From NCBI RefSeq assembly GCF_029541745.1, contig NZ_CP089746.1, positions 3,915,559-3,979,558 of the forward strand: a DNA stretch of 64,000 nt, written 5' to 3'. Of this stretch, positions 57,138 through 64,000 are shown piece after piece. Origin of the DNA: Streptomyces sp. LX-29. GTDB taxonomy: Bacteria; Actinomycetota; Actinomycetes; Streptomycetales; Streptomycetaceae. The notes below the pieces were generated by a model. It was not told the DNA's origin. It did no database searches and was given only the letters and a program-made list of their open reading frames with translations. The translations under genes were made by a program, and so were the position numbers. The number at the start of each line of letters is the position of its first letter. Position 1 is the stretch's first letter.

Positions 57138-57815
57138 ATGGCAGTGGTGGATCAGACCGCACACACGACGCAGCAGGCCGGGGCCACGACCGAGCGTCTG
57201 CTCGCGGTGGAGCAGGCGATCGAGGCGTTCGCCGAGGGCGGTTTCGTCGTCGTCTTCGACGCCGAATCCCGTGAGAACGAGGGCGATCTGATGGTCGCCG
57301 CCGAACACACCGATGAGCAGGCGCTCCAGCAGTTGCTGGACCACACCTCCGGGGTGGTCTGCGTGGCGCTCCCCGACGAGCGCGCCGCCGAGCTGCGGCT
57401 GCCGCAGATGGTGACGGACAACACCGGGCTGCACGAGACCGCGTTCACCGTCTCCGTCGACCTGAAGGAGGGCGGCACCACCGGCATCTCCGTGCAGGAG
57501 CGCGCCCGCACCATCCGGGCCCTGGCCGACCCGACCACCGCTCCGGACGACCTGTGCCGGCCCGGCCATGTCTTTCCGGTGCGGGCCCAGCCGGGCGGGG
57601 TGCTCCAGCGCGACGGCCACACCGAGGCCGCCGTCGACCTCTCCCTGCTGGCCGGGCTGTCCGGCGTCACCACCATGTGCGAAGTGGTCAAGCCGGACTG
57701 GAGCATGGCGCGCTACGAGGACCTGAGCCGGCTGGCGGCGAGTCGGTTGATGCCGCTGATCTCCGTGCGCGACCTGGCGGCCTATCGACTGGCGCGGGCG
57801 GCCAGGAGGCTCTGA
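57138..57815 (+). CDS. ribB: 3,4-dihydroxy-2-butanone-4-phosphate synthase
   Basis: A 225-residue monofunctional DHBP synthase that converts ribulose 5-phosphate to the four-carbon unit of riboflavin. Signature stretches are VVVFDAESRENEGDLM (metal and substrate acids), RPGHVFPVRAQPGG and GHTEAAVDL. The usual C-terminal GTP cyclohydrolase II half of RibBA is absent. AGGAGGG eight bases before ATG 57138 sets the start. It is under an FMN riboswitch and is not followed by other rib genes, so it adds controlled extra flux to the pathway. The next gene, 263 bases on, is an MFS exporter. Confidence 0.92.
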   Translation: MAVVDQTAHTTQQAGATTERLLAVEQAIEAFAEGGFVVVFDAESRENEGDLMVAAEHTDEQALQQLLDHTSGVVCVALPDERAAELRLPQMVTDNTGLHETAFTVSVDLKEGGTTGISVQERARTIRALADPTTAPDDLCRPGHVFPVRAQPGGVLQRDGHTEAAVDLSLLAGLSGVTTMCEVVKPDWSMARYEDLSRLAASRLMPLISVRDLAAYRLARAARRL

Positions 57816-58078
57816 CACCCGAAGATCGACTGGTGGCCGTCCCGGGGCGGGTCTACGGTCGGGGGTAACGAGCGCCGCCGCGCGTCGACGCCCGCATCGG
57901 GGCCGGAGCCCGCATCAGGGCCGGTGCCCCGGTCGGGGCCGGAGCCCTGATCAGGGCCGGCTCGACCGTCACGGACGAGCGCGGAGGCCGCGGGGAACGG
58001 GCGTGTGCCCCCCCCCGAGCGGCGACGGCGTGGGCCCGGGCGACGGCGTGGGCCCGGCAGGACCGACCGAGCACGATC

Positions 58079-59641
58079 ATGGCGACCTCCCGCCCGGCGG
58101 GCCCGGCGCAGACGGGTACGGCCGGGCGCCGCGGAGACGGCGGTGGCGGCAAGGGCATGGCACTCGCCGTCATCGCCGCGTGCCAGCTGATGGTGGTGCT
58201 GGACATCACCATCGTCAACATCGCGCTGCCGGACATCCAGAGCGCGTTGGACTTCTCCACGACCGGTCTGTCCTGGGTGGTCAACGCCTACACCCTCGCC
58301 TTCGGCGGGCTGCTGCTGCTCGGCGGCCGGGTCGGCGACATCCTGGGCCGCAGACGGGTGTTCAGCTACGGGGTGCTGCTCTTCGCGTTCGCCTCGCTGC
58401 TCGGCGGGCTGGCGCAGACCTCCGGCTGGCTGTTGGCGGCCCGGGCGCTCCAGGGCGCCGGGGGCGCCATCGCCTCCCCGACCGCGCTGGCGCTGATCAC
58501 CACGACCTTCACCGAAGGCCCGGAGCGCAACCGGGCCTTCGGCGTCTTCTCCGCCGTCTCGGCGGCCGGTGGGGCGATCGGGGTGCTGGCGGGCGGGATG
58601 TTGGTCGAGTGGCTCGACTGGCGCTGGATCTTCTTCGTGAACGTGCCGATCGGCCTGGCCATCGCGTTCATCGCACCGCGCCGGCTGGCCGAATCCGAGC
58701 GCCATCCAGGCCACTTCGACCTGTCCGGCGCGCTCACCTCCACCCTCGGCATGGCCTCGCTGGTCTACGGCTTCATCCGGGCCGCGCAGGACGGCTGGCG
58801 GGACCCGCTGACGCTGACCGCGTTCGGGGCGGCGGTGGTGCTGTTGACGGCGTTCGTCGTGGTCGAGCGGCGGTCGCCGCAGCCCATCACCCCCCTGTGG
58901 ATGTTCGGCGACCGCAACCGCGCGGCCACCTACGGGATCGCGCTCAACCTGGCCGCCGCCATCTTCGGCGTCTTCTTCTTCCTGACCCTCTTCGTGCAGG
59001 ACGTGCTGGACTACAGCCCGCTCCAGGCCGGGGTGGCGTTTCTGCCGGTGAGCGCGCTCATCGTGGTCGGCGCGGGGCTCGCCTCCCAGCTGCTGCCGCG
59101 CTTCGGCCCGAAGCCGCACCTGGTGGCCGGCGCGCTGCTCACCACCGCCGGACTGGTTTGGCTGACCCGGGTCGAGCCGGACAGCGGCTACCCCGGGTCC
59201 ATCCTCGGCCCGATGCTGGTCTTCGCGCTCGGCATGGGGCTCCAGTTCATCTGCCTCACCCTGATGGCCGTCTCGCGCGTGGCCCCACGCGAGGCCGGGG
59301 CCGCGTCGGGGCTGCTCAACGCCACCCAGCAGGTGGGCGGTTCGCTCGGGCTGTCCATCCTGGTGACCGTCTTCTCCACCGCCAGCCGCAACCGGGCCGA
59401 GGAGGTCGTCCCGCGCTTCCTGGCCGAGGCCACCGCGAGCGAGCGGGCCGCGTTCGCGACCACGGGGCGGCTGCCGCCGCCCTGGAACGACGAGATCCTG
59501 ACGGCGGGCATCAGCACGGCCTTCACGGCAGCCGCCGTGTTCACCGCGATCGGGGCGCTGATCGCGCTGCTGGCCATCCAGGTGCTGGCGTCCGACCTGG
59601 ACAACTTCAAGGGGCGGGGCCACCCTCCGGCGGGGTCCTGA
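58079..59641 (+). CDS. MFS drug-exporter-type transporter (DHA2, 14 TM)
   Basis: A 520-residue transporter of the EmrB/QacA (DHA2) group with 14 predicted helices. Motif D1 reads LDITIVNIALPDIQ and motif A GRVGDILGRRRVF; motif C-like LQGAGGAIASPTALAL is present. It is a proton-driven exporter of hydrophobic compounds; substrate unknown. ATG 58079 is used; the 263-bp gap before it carries diverged ~18-bp tandem units (GGGGCCGGAGCCC type, 57897-57960). Its end overlaps the convergent ligase gene by 35 bases. Proximity to ribB suggests but does not prove flavin or flavin-analogue export. Confidence 0.82.
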   Translation: MATSRPAGPAQTGTAGRRGDGGGGKGMALAVIAACQLMVVLDITIVNIALPDIQSALDFSTTGLSWVVNAYTLAFGGLLLLGGRVGDILGRRRVFSYGVLLFAFASLLGGLAQTSGWLLAARALQGAGGAIASPTALALITTTFTEGPERNRAFGVFSAVSAAGGAIGVLAGGMLVEWLDWRWIFFVNVPIGLAIAFIAPRRLAESERHPGHFDLSGALTSTLGMASLVYGFIRAAQDGWRDPLTLTAFGAAVVLLTAFVVVERRSPQPITPLWMFGDRNRAATYGIALNLAAAIFGVFFFLTLFVQDVLDYSPLQAGVAFLPVSALIVVGAGLASQLLPRFGPKPHLVAGALLTTAGLVWLTRVEPDSGYPGSILGPMLVFALGMGLQFICLTLMAVSRVAPREAGAASGLLNATQQVGGSLGLSILVTVFSTASRNRAEEVVPRFLAEATASERAAFATTGRLPPPWNDEILTAGISTAFTAAAVFTAIGALIALLAIQVLASDLDNFKGRGHPPAGS

Positions 59642-61322
59642 CATCGGATGCGGTCGCGCCTGGCGGTGTGGTCGTGTCCTGCGGTGTGGTCGTGCCCTCC
59701 GTAGTGGCCGTGCCTGGCGGTGTGGCCGTGACGCCCGGTGTGGTCGTGGCCTCCGGTGTGGTCGTGGCCTCCGGTGTGGTCGTGGCCCCCGCGCGCAGCG
59801 CCAGCACCGTCTCCACCGTGTCCGCCTCCGCCGCCGACTTGTCCTCGCGATAGCGCACGACGCGGGCGAAGCGCAGGGTGACTCCGGCGGGGTAGCGGGA
59901 GGAGCGCTGGAGGCCGTCGAAGGCGATCTCCACCACCAGCTCGGGGCGGACCCGCACCACCCAGCCGTCGTCGCTGACCGCGATCCGCTGGAGCGCCTCG
60001 GTCTGCCAGGCGAGGGTGGCGTCGGTCAGCCCCTTGAAGGTCTTGCCGAGCATGGCGAAGCCGCCGTCCGGGAGACGGGCGCCCAGGTGCAGGTTGGAGA
60101 GCCTGCCGGTGCGACGGCCGTGGCCCCACTCGGCGGCGAGCACCACCAGATCGAGGGTGAGCACCGGCTTCACCTTCAACCAGGCCGCGCCGCGCCGGCC
60201 CGCGCTGTACGGGGCGTCCAGCGCCTTGGCCATCACCCCCTCGTGGCCCTGCTCCAGCACCTCCCGGGCGAACTCCCGCACCGCGTGGCGGGTGTCGGGG
60301 TCCGTCGGGTCCTCGGCCACCAGCCGTCGCACCCGGCGCCTTGCCGGGGCGATGCGCGCCAGCTCCGCGTGGCGCTCGCGGGTCGGACGGCCGAGCAGCT
60401 CCCGGTCGTCGAGGGCGAGAAGGTCGAAGAAGACCGGGTGCAGCGGCAGCGCGGCCCGGGCGCCGGCCACGTCGAGCGTGGAGCCGACCCGGCTGGAGAC
60501 CTCCTGGAAGGGGCGGGGCCGGCCGTCCTCGTCGAGGGCGATCACCTCGCCGTCGAGCACGGCCCGGTCGGCGGCCAGCTCGCGGGCGGCCGCGACGACG
60601 TCCGGCAGCCGGTCGGTGATCTCGTCCAGGGTGCGGGTGTAGATCCGCACCGTCTCGCCGTCGCGGTGCACCTGCACCCGGATGCCGTCCAGCTTCTCCT
60701 CGACCGCGCAGGGGCCCAGCCGGTCCAGTGCCTCGTCCACGTCCTTGGCGCTGTGCGCCAGCATGGGCTGCACCGGCCGCCCCAGCTCCAGCCGGAACGC
60801 CGCCAGCGCCGACGGGCCGCCGGCCAGCAGCGCCCGCGCCACCGCGCCGAGCGAGCCGCCCAGCATCACCGCCCGGCGTACCTCCTCGGGCTGGGCGTCG
60901 GCGGCCACGGCGAGCCCCTCGACGGCGAGCGCGTCCAGGGCGCCCTGGCGCGGCTCCCCGCCGATCAGTCGGAGCAGAAAGCCCTGTTCCTCCTCGGTGG
61001 CGGCGGACATCAGCGCGGCCAGCAGCCGCTTGCGCTCGGCGGTCGCGCCCTTCCCGGCCACGGCCGCGATGCGGTCGAGCGCCGCGTGCACCTCCGCCAC
61101 CTCCAGCCGCGCCTCGGTGGCCGGCGGCGGTCGCTCGCGCAGCGTGCTCCAGCCCAGCCCGGTGCGGCGCTGCGGCAGCCGGCCGGCGAGGTAGGTGATC
61201 ACTACAGGCGCCTCGTCCGGCGGCGTCCGCGCGAAGAGCCGGGCCAGGGCCGCGACCTTCGCCGAGCGGGCCGCGGTGGCCGCGACCTCCCCGGAGGTCC
61301 GGGCTACGTCGGCCAGCAGCAT
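59607..61322 (-). CDS. lig: ATP-dependent DNA ligase
   Basis: A 571-residue ATP-dependent DNA ligase of the archaeal/LigB type, additional to the essential NAD ligase. An N-terminal helical DNA-binding domain (about 1-190) precedes the adenylation domain, with the nucleotidyl Lys in EEKLDGIR and the motifs YTRTLDEIT, DGEVIAL, FDLLAL, EGVMAK and WLKVKP, then the OB domain. The last 65 residues are a Thr/Pro-rich tail (TTTPEA repeats) encoded by an 18-bp tandem repeat; the core ends near residue 505. Start ATG 61322. It should seal nicks in repair. The tail is foreign to the family. Confidence 0.9.
   Translation of the reverse strand: MLLADVARTSGEVAATAARSAKVAALARLFARTPPDEAPVVITYLAGRLPQRRTGLGWSTLRERPPPATEARLEVAEVHAALDRIAAVAGKGATAERKRLLAALMSAATEEEQGFLLRLIGGEPRQGALDALAVEGLAVAADAQPEEVRRAVMLGGSLGAVARALLAGGPSALAAFRLELGRPVQPMLAHSAKDVDEALDRLGPCAVEEKLDGIRVQVHRDGETVRIYTRTLDEITDRLPDVVAAARELAADRAVLDGEVIALDEDGRPRPFQEVSSRVGSTLDVAGARAALPLHPVFFDLLALDDRELLGRPTRERHAELARIAPARRRVRRLVAEDPTDPDTRHAVREFAREVLEQGHEGVMAKALDAPYSAGRRGAAWLKVKPVLTLDLVVLAAEWGHGRRTGRLSNLHLGARLPDGGFAMLGKTFKGLTDATLAWQTEALQRIAVSDDGWVVRVRPELVVEIAFDGLQRSSRYPAGVTLRFARVVRYREDKSAAEADTVETVLALRAGATTTPEATTTPEATTTPGVTATPPGTATTEGTTTPQDTTTPPGATASDVRTPPEGGPAP
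59737..59788. repeat. 18-bp tandem repeat encoding the ligase tail
   Basis: Units of GGTGTGGTCGTGGCCTCC start at 59737, 59755 and 59773 (the last partial), with more diverged copies back to about 59650. On the minus strand they encode TTTPEA-type hexapeptides at the ligase C terminus. Confidence 0.82.
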
Positions 61323-61404
61323 GCGTCCATCGTCGCCCGCGCCGGGCGGCCGCGCAGGTCCGCCACCGGCCCGACCGGGCCCGTCGGTCGTGGCAGGGCG
61401 CTCG

Positions 61405-61632
61405 TCAGGGGCTCGGGGACCGTGCCGCGCCGCGCACCTCCAGCCCGTCCAGCAGCTCCCGCGTCGCCTCCGCCACGGCCGTGACCGCCTGGTCGAAGAC
61501 CAGCCGGTTGTGCGCGGCCGGGGCGTGGAAGCCGGACACCTTGCGTACGTACTGCAACGCGGCGGCCGCGATGTCCTCGTCCGAGACCTCCGGCGTCATG
61601 GGCGGTCGCAGCGTCTTGATGCTTCGGCACAT
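61405..61632 (-). CDS. DUF2277 protein
   Basis: A 75-residue protein of the DUF2277 family, recognised by the start MCRSIKTLRP and the conserved core EDIAAAALQYVRKVSGF. Function unknown; members are small, soluble and widespread in actinobacteria. ATG 61632 is the only sensible start. It lies upstream of the ligase gene on the same strand (82-bp gap) and divergent from the sigma factor gene at 61754. Confidence 0.8.
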   Translation of the reverse strand: MCRSIKTLRPPMTPEVSDEDIAAAALQYVRKVSGFHAPAAHNRLVFDQAVTAVAEATRELLDGLEVRGAARSPSP

Positions 61633-61753
61633 GGCTCCAGTGTCCGCCTTCCCCGTCCGTCACCGTCGGCAACGGCCTCCGGGACCGTCCTCGACCTCGG
61701 TGGCGCTGTCAGTGGCCCGTCCTAGGCTGAGGGACGAGGCGGAGGGCTGGCTC

Positions 61754-62887
61754 ATGACGGATGCCGTGGCGACACACCCCGAGAGCACCGAGAGCACCGA
61801 GAACACCCAGAGCACCGGGAGCACCACGAGCGCTGAACGTACCGAGGGCGCCGCGCGGGACGAGGGCGTGGAAGCGCGCCTGGAGCGCCATCGCGTCGAG
61901 CTGACCGGGTACTGCTACCGGATGCTGGGCTCCCCCTTCGAGGCGGAGGACGCCGTCCAGGAGACCATGGTGCGCGCCTGGCGGAGCTTCGGCACCTTCG
62001 AGGGGCGCGCGACGCTGCGGTCCTGGCTGTATCGCATCGCGACCAACGTCTGCCTGGACATGCTCGGCGGCAGCCGGCGGCGGGCCCGTCCGATGGATCT
62101 GGCCTCGCCGGTGAGCCCCGGCGTCCCGCTGCCCGACACGCTGCCCGAGGCCACCTGGATATCCCCGGTGCCCGACGGTCGGGTGGTGCCCGAGGGCGGC
62201 GACCCGGCGGAGGTGGCGGTGGCCCGGGAGAGCGTCCGGCTGGCGTTCGTCGCCGCGCTCCAGCACCTCGCGCCGCGCCAGCGCGCGGTGCTCATCCTGC
62301 GCGAGGTGCTCGCCTGGCGCGCCAGCGAGGTCGCCGAGCTGCTGGGCACCACCGTCGCCTCGGTCAACAGCGCCCTCCAGCGGGCCCGGGCCACCCTCGC
62401 CGCCCGCGACGTGGCCGACACCGTCACCGTGACGTCCCTGGACGCGGAGCTCGCTGCCCTGCTGGCGCGCTATGTGGACGCCTTCGAGGCGTACGACCTG
62501 GACGCGCTGACCGCGCTGCTGCACGAGGACGCCACGCTCTCCATGCCGCCGTACGGGCTGTGGCTGCGCGGCCACGCCGACATCCGCGGCTGGCTGCTGG
62601 GCCGGGGCATCGGCTGCCGCGGCTCCCGGCTGCTGCCGGTGGTGGCCAACGGCACGCCCGCCTTCGCGCAGTACCGCCGCGACCCCTCGGGCGCCGGTCA
62701 CCGGCCCTGGGCGCTCCAGGTCCTCGAGATCACGGACGGCCGGATCGGCGGGCTGAACGCCTTCCTCGACACCGACCGGCTCTTCCCGCTCTTCGGCCTC
62801 CCGCCCCACCTGGGCGAATGCCGCGGTCCCTCACCCGAATGGGCTAACAAATGGCGCCGCCGTGCCGGCGCGGCCGGACGCTCTTGA
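61754..62887 (+). CDS. SigG-like ECF sigma factor with NTF2-like C-terminal domain
   Basis: A 377-residue long ECF sigma factor (SigG/TIGR02960 type). Region 2 (about 40-110) has YCYRMLGSPFEAEDAVQETM and WLYRIATNVCLDML, and region 4 (about 165-220) has APRQRAVLILREVLAW and SVNSALQRARATL. The C-terminal 130 residues are a SnoaL/NTF2-like domain (VDAFEAYDLDALTALLHED, ...), which replaces a separate anti-sigma factor as regulator in this class. GGAGGG seven bases before ATG 61754 supports the start. The first 35 residues carry Ser/Thr/Glu repeats (STEST, ENTQSTGSTTS). No anti-sigma gene is adjacent. Confidence 0.86.
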   Translation: MTDAVATHPESTESTENTQSTGSTTSAERTEGAARDEGVEARLERHRVELTGYCYRMLGSPFEAEDAVQETMVRAWRSFGTFEGRATLRSWLYRIATNVCLDMLGGSRRRARPMDLASPVSPGVPLPDTLPEATWISPVPDGRVVPEGGDPAEVAVARESVRLAFVAALQHLAPRQRAVLILREVLAWRASEVAELLGTTVASVNSALQRARATLAARDVADTVTVTSLDAELAALLARYVDAFEAYDLDALTALLHEDATLSMPPYGLWLRGHADIRGWLLGRGIGCRGSRLLPVVANGTPAFAQYRRDPSGAGHRPWALQVLEITDGRIGGLNAFLDTDRLFPLFGLPPHLGECRGPSPEWANKWRRRAGAAGRS

Positions 62888-62954
62888 TGCACGGCGTGTG
62901 CCCGCGCGAGGGCCGCACAGGCGCACGGCACAGGCTCTCGGAAGGGAGATCCCC

Positions 62955-63365
62955 ATGAGCCAGCAGACCCAGCACGCGCGGGCGGGGAGCGACACCGTCC
63001 ACGGCGGGGTGATCTTCGCCGCGGTTCTGATGATCGTGGCAGGTGTTCTCGCGATCCTGCAGGGCATCGGCGCCATCGCCGAGGACGACGTGTACGCCCG
63101 CATCGGCGACTACGTCTTCGAGTTCGACCTCACCGGATGGGGCTGGATCCATCTGATCCTCGGCATCCTGGTGTTGCTCACCGGCTTCGCCCTGCTGAGC
63201 GGCCAGGGCTGGTCCTTCATCGCCGGCATCATCTTCGCCGGGCTGAGCATCATCGCGAACTTCATGTGGCTGCCGTACACGCCCGTGTGGTCGATCATCC
63301 TGATCGCCATCGCGATCTTCGTGATCTGGGCGCTGTGCGTGTACCGGCCGGTCAACCGCCGCTGA
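62955..63365 (+). CDS. Small four-helix membrane protein (DUF7144-like)
   Basis: A 136-residue protein with four membrane helices (about 18-38, 65-84, 86-106, 110-130) and the conserved segment FDLTGWGWIHLILG. It belongs to a common small actinobacterial membrane family (DUF7144 type) without known function. GGAAGGGAGA upstream of ATG 62955 supports the start. It lies 67 bases after the sigma factor gene and could be co-transcribed. Confidence 0.75.
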   Translation: MSQQTQHARAGSDTVHGGVIFAAVLMIVAGVLAILQGIGAIAEDDVYARIGDYVFEFDLTGWGWIHLILGILVLLTGFALLSGQGWSFIAGIIFAGLSIIANFMWLPYTPVWSIILIAIAIFVIWALCVYRPVNRR

Positions 63366-63376
63366 CCGGAGTCCGG

Positions 63377-64000
63377 ATGACCGACGACCACCCCGGTCCG
63401 CTGCCGCTGCCGCCGGTCTCCGAGCCGTACTTCCTCCCGTTCTTCTACGGGGCGTGGCACAACCTCGGGCTGGACTTCGCCACCGATCCCGGCCCGGCCG
63501 TCGAACTGCTGGCCGAGCACCACCCCGCGCTGCGGGTGGCCGAGTTCGACGGCCGGGCCTGCGTCTCCCTCAACTACCAGCTCTACTTCGCGCAGTTCCC
63601 CGAGGGATTCGGGGTCACCCAGGAGGTGGAGCTCAACGTCATCGCCTATCCGACCGCCGCGGCCGGCCGGCTGCCCCGGGTCGGCTACGAGGAGTACGCC
63701 CGGGGCTTCGACCAGACCGGGCTGCGGGGCATCGCCCGGCTGAAGGTGCTGTGCGACAACCCGGTGGCCATCGACGCGGGCCGCACCCTCTACGCGGAGC
63801 CGAAGGAGGCGGCCTGGTTCGCGGCCACCATGCCCTCCCTCAACGGTCCGCCCGCGGACGTCTGGTCGGTGACCTGCGGCGCGGCCGAGCTGAGCGGGGA
63901 CGGGCGGACGATCGCCGGCCGGGGCGGGGAGCTGTTCCGGCTCCACGCCGACCTGACCGGACTGGCCCGGGAACCCGTCGCCGCCACCCCCGTCACCGGC
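63377..64000 (+). CDS. Acetoacetate-decarboxylase-like protein, 5' part
   Basis: An open frame from ATG 63377 (GGAG seven bases ahead) runs 208 codons to the right edge without a stop. The stretch FQLY-like NYQLYFAQFPEGFG, VTQEVELNVIAYP, DNPVAIDAGRTLYAEPKEAAWF resembles the acetoacetate decarboxylase beta-barrel fold, although I do not see the catalytic Lys pair with confidence. It follows the small membrane protein by 11 bases and is probably in the same transcript. The C terminus is outside the window. Confidence 0.55.
   Translation, partial: MTDDHPGPLPLPPVSEPYFLPFFYGAWHNLGLDFATDPGPAVELLAEHHPALRVAEFDGRACVSLNYQLYFAQFPEGFGVTQEVELNVIAYPTAAAGRLPRVGYEEYARGFDQTGLRGIARLKVLCDNPVAIDAGRTLYAEPKEAAWFAATMPSLNGPPADVWSVTCGAAELSGDGRTIAGRGGELFRLHADLTGLAREPVAATPVTG

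Overview
The window is high-GC actinomycete chromosome and almost certainly Streptomyces. Third-codon positions are G/C-saturated. There are mycothiol-dependent-type enzymes, a proteasome activator (Bpa), a DUF397/XRE/anti-sigma-type ATPase trio, a SARP regulator, an RppA/CYP158-like pigment pair and SigE-family sigma factors. The order kinase pair - response regulator - bkd operon - aminopeptidase/acyl-CoA dehydrogenase - aspS - metG - phoX resembles, from memory, the SCO3821 to SCO3790 stretch of S. coelicolor, so most of the window is core chromosome with small accessory insertions.

Layout. 1-1.1 kb: end of a PadR regulator and bpa. 1.3-4.9 kb: two divergent membrane Ser/Thr kinases. 5.2-7.8 kb: an APH-fold kinase, a PPOX-like flavoprotein with a DevR-like box in front of it, and a NarL-type response regulator. 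8.1-11.6 kb: bkdA-bkdB-bkdC, a branched-chain 2-oxoacid dehydrogenase operon lacking its own E3, closed by a strong hairpin. 11.8-13.9 kb: an accessory trio that looks like a type VII secretion cargo unit (EspC-like partner, helical/lysozyme-like protein, coupled membrane protein). 14.0-14.5 kb: a long inverted repeat. 14.7-17.0 kb: rppA and a CYP158-like P450 (flaviolin/biflaviolin-type chemistry). 17.1-31.9 kb: a GntR-MFS pair, small enzymes, a thioredoxin-NHL protein, a lipoprotein, a SARP regulator coupled to an M18 aminopeptidase, an acyl-CoA dehydrogenase, an SseB-domain protein and pirin.

32.2-37.4 kb is the second accessory zone: LysR/DoxX, a PIMT-like methyltransferase attached to the last 39 codons of a lost ATP-grasp RiPP maturase, an unknown small protein, and the DUF397/XRE/ATPase module. 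37.4-49.4 kb returns to core genes: AI-2E-type permease, SpoIIE-type phosphatase, aspS, nsrR-hmpA with an NsrR-type box before each gene, a shortened response-regulator-like gene, a sigma/anti-sigma-like pair, an L,D-transpeptidase lipoprotein and metG. 49.5-64 kb: a TerF-like vWA protein, a PhoX phosphatase with a PHO box, an FAD/NAD protein, a membrane EEP phosphatase, an FMN riboswitch with a monofunctional ribB, an MFS exporter, an ATP-dependent DNA ligase, a SigG-like sigma factor and two small or partial genes.

Working themes are nitric oxide/hypoxia response (nsrR-hmpA, DevR-like box), phosphate and flavin control (PHO box, FMN riboswitch), branched-chain and fatty acid catabolism, and specialised-metabolism remnants. 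I found no tRNA, rRNA, CRISPR array or insertion sequence. The best candidates for something undescribed are the type VII-like lysozyme trio (11.8-13.9 kb) and the decayed grasp/methyltransferase locus with its neighbouring shared promoter motif (33.7-36.9 kb).
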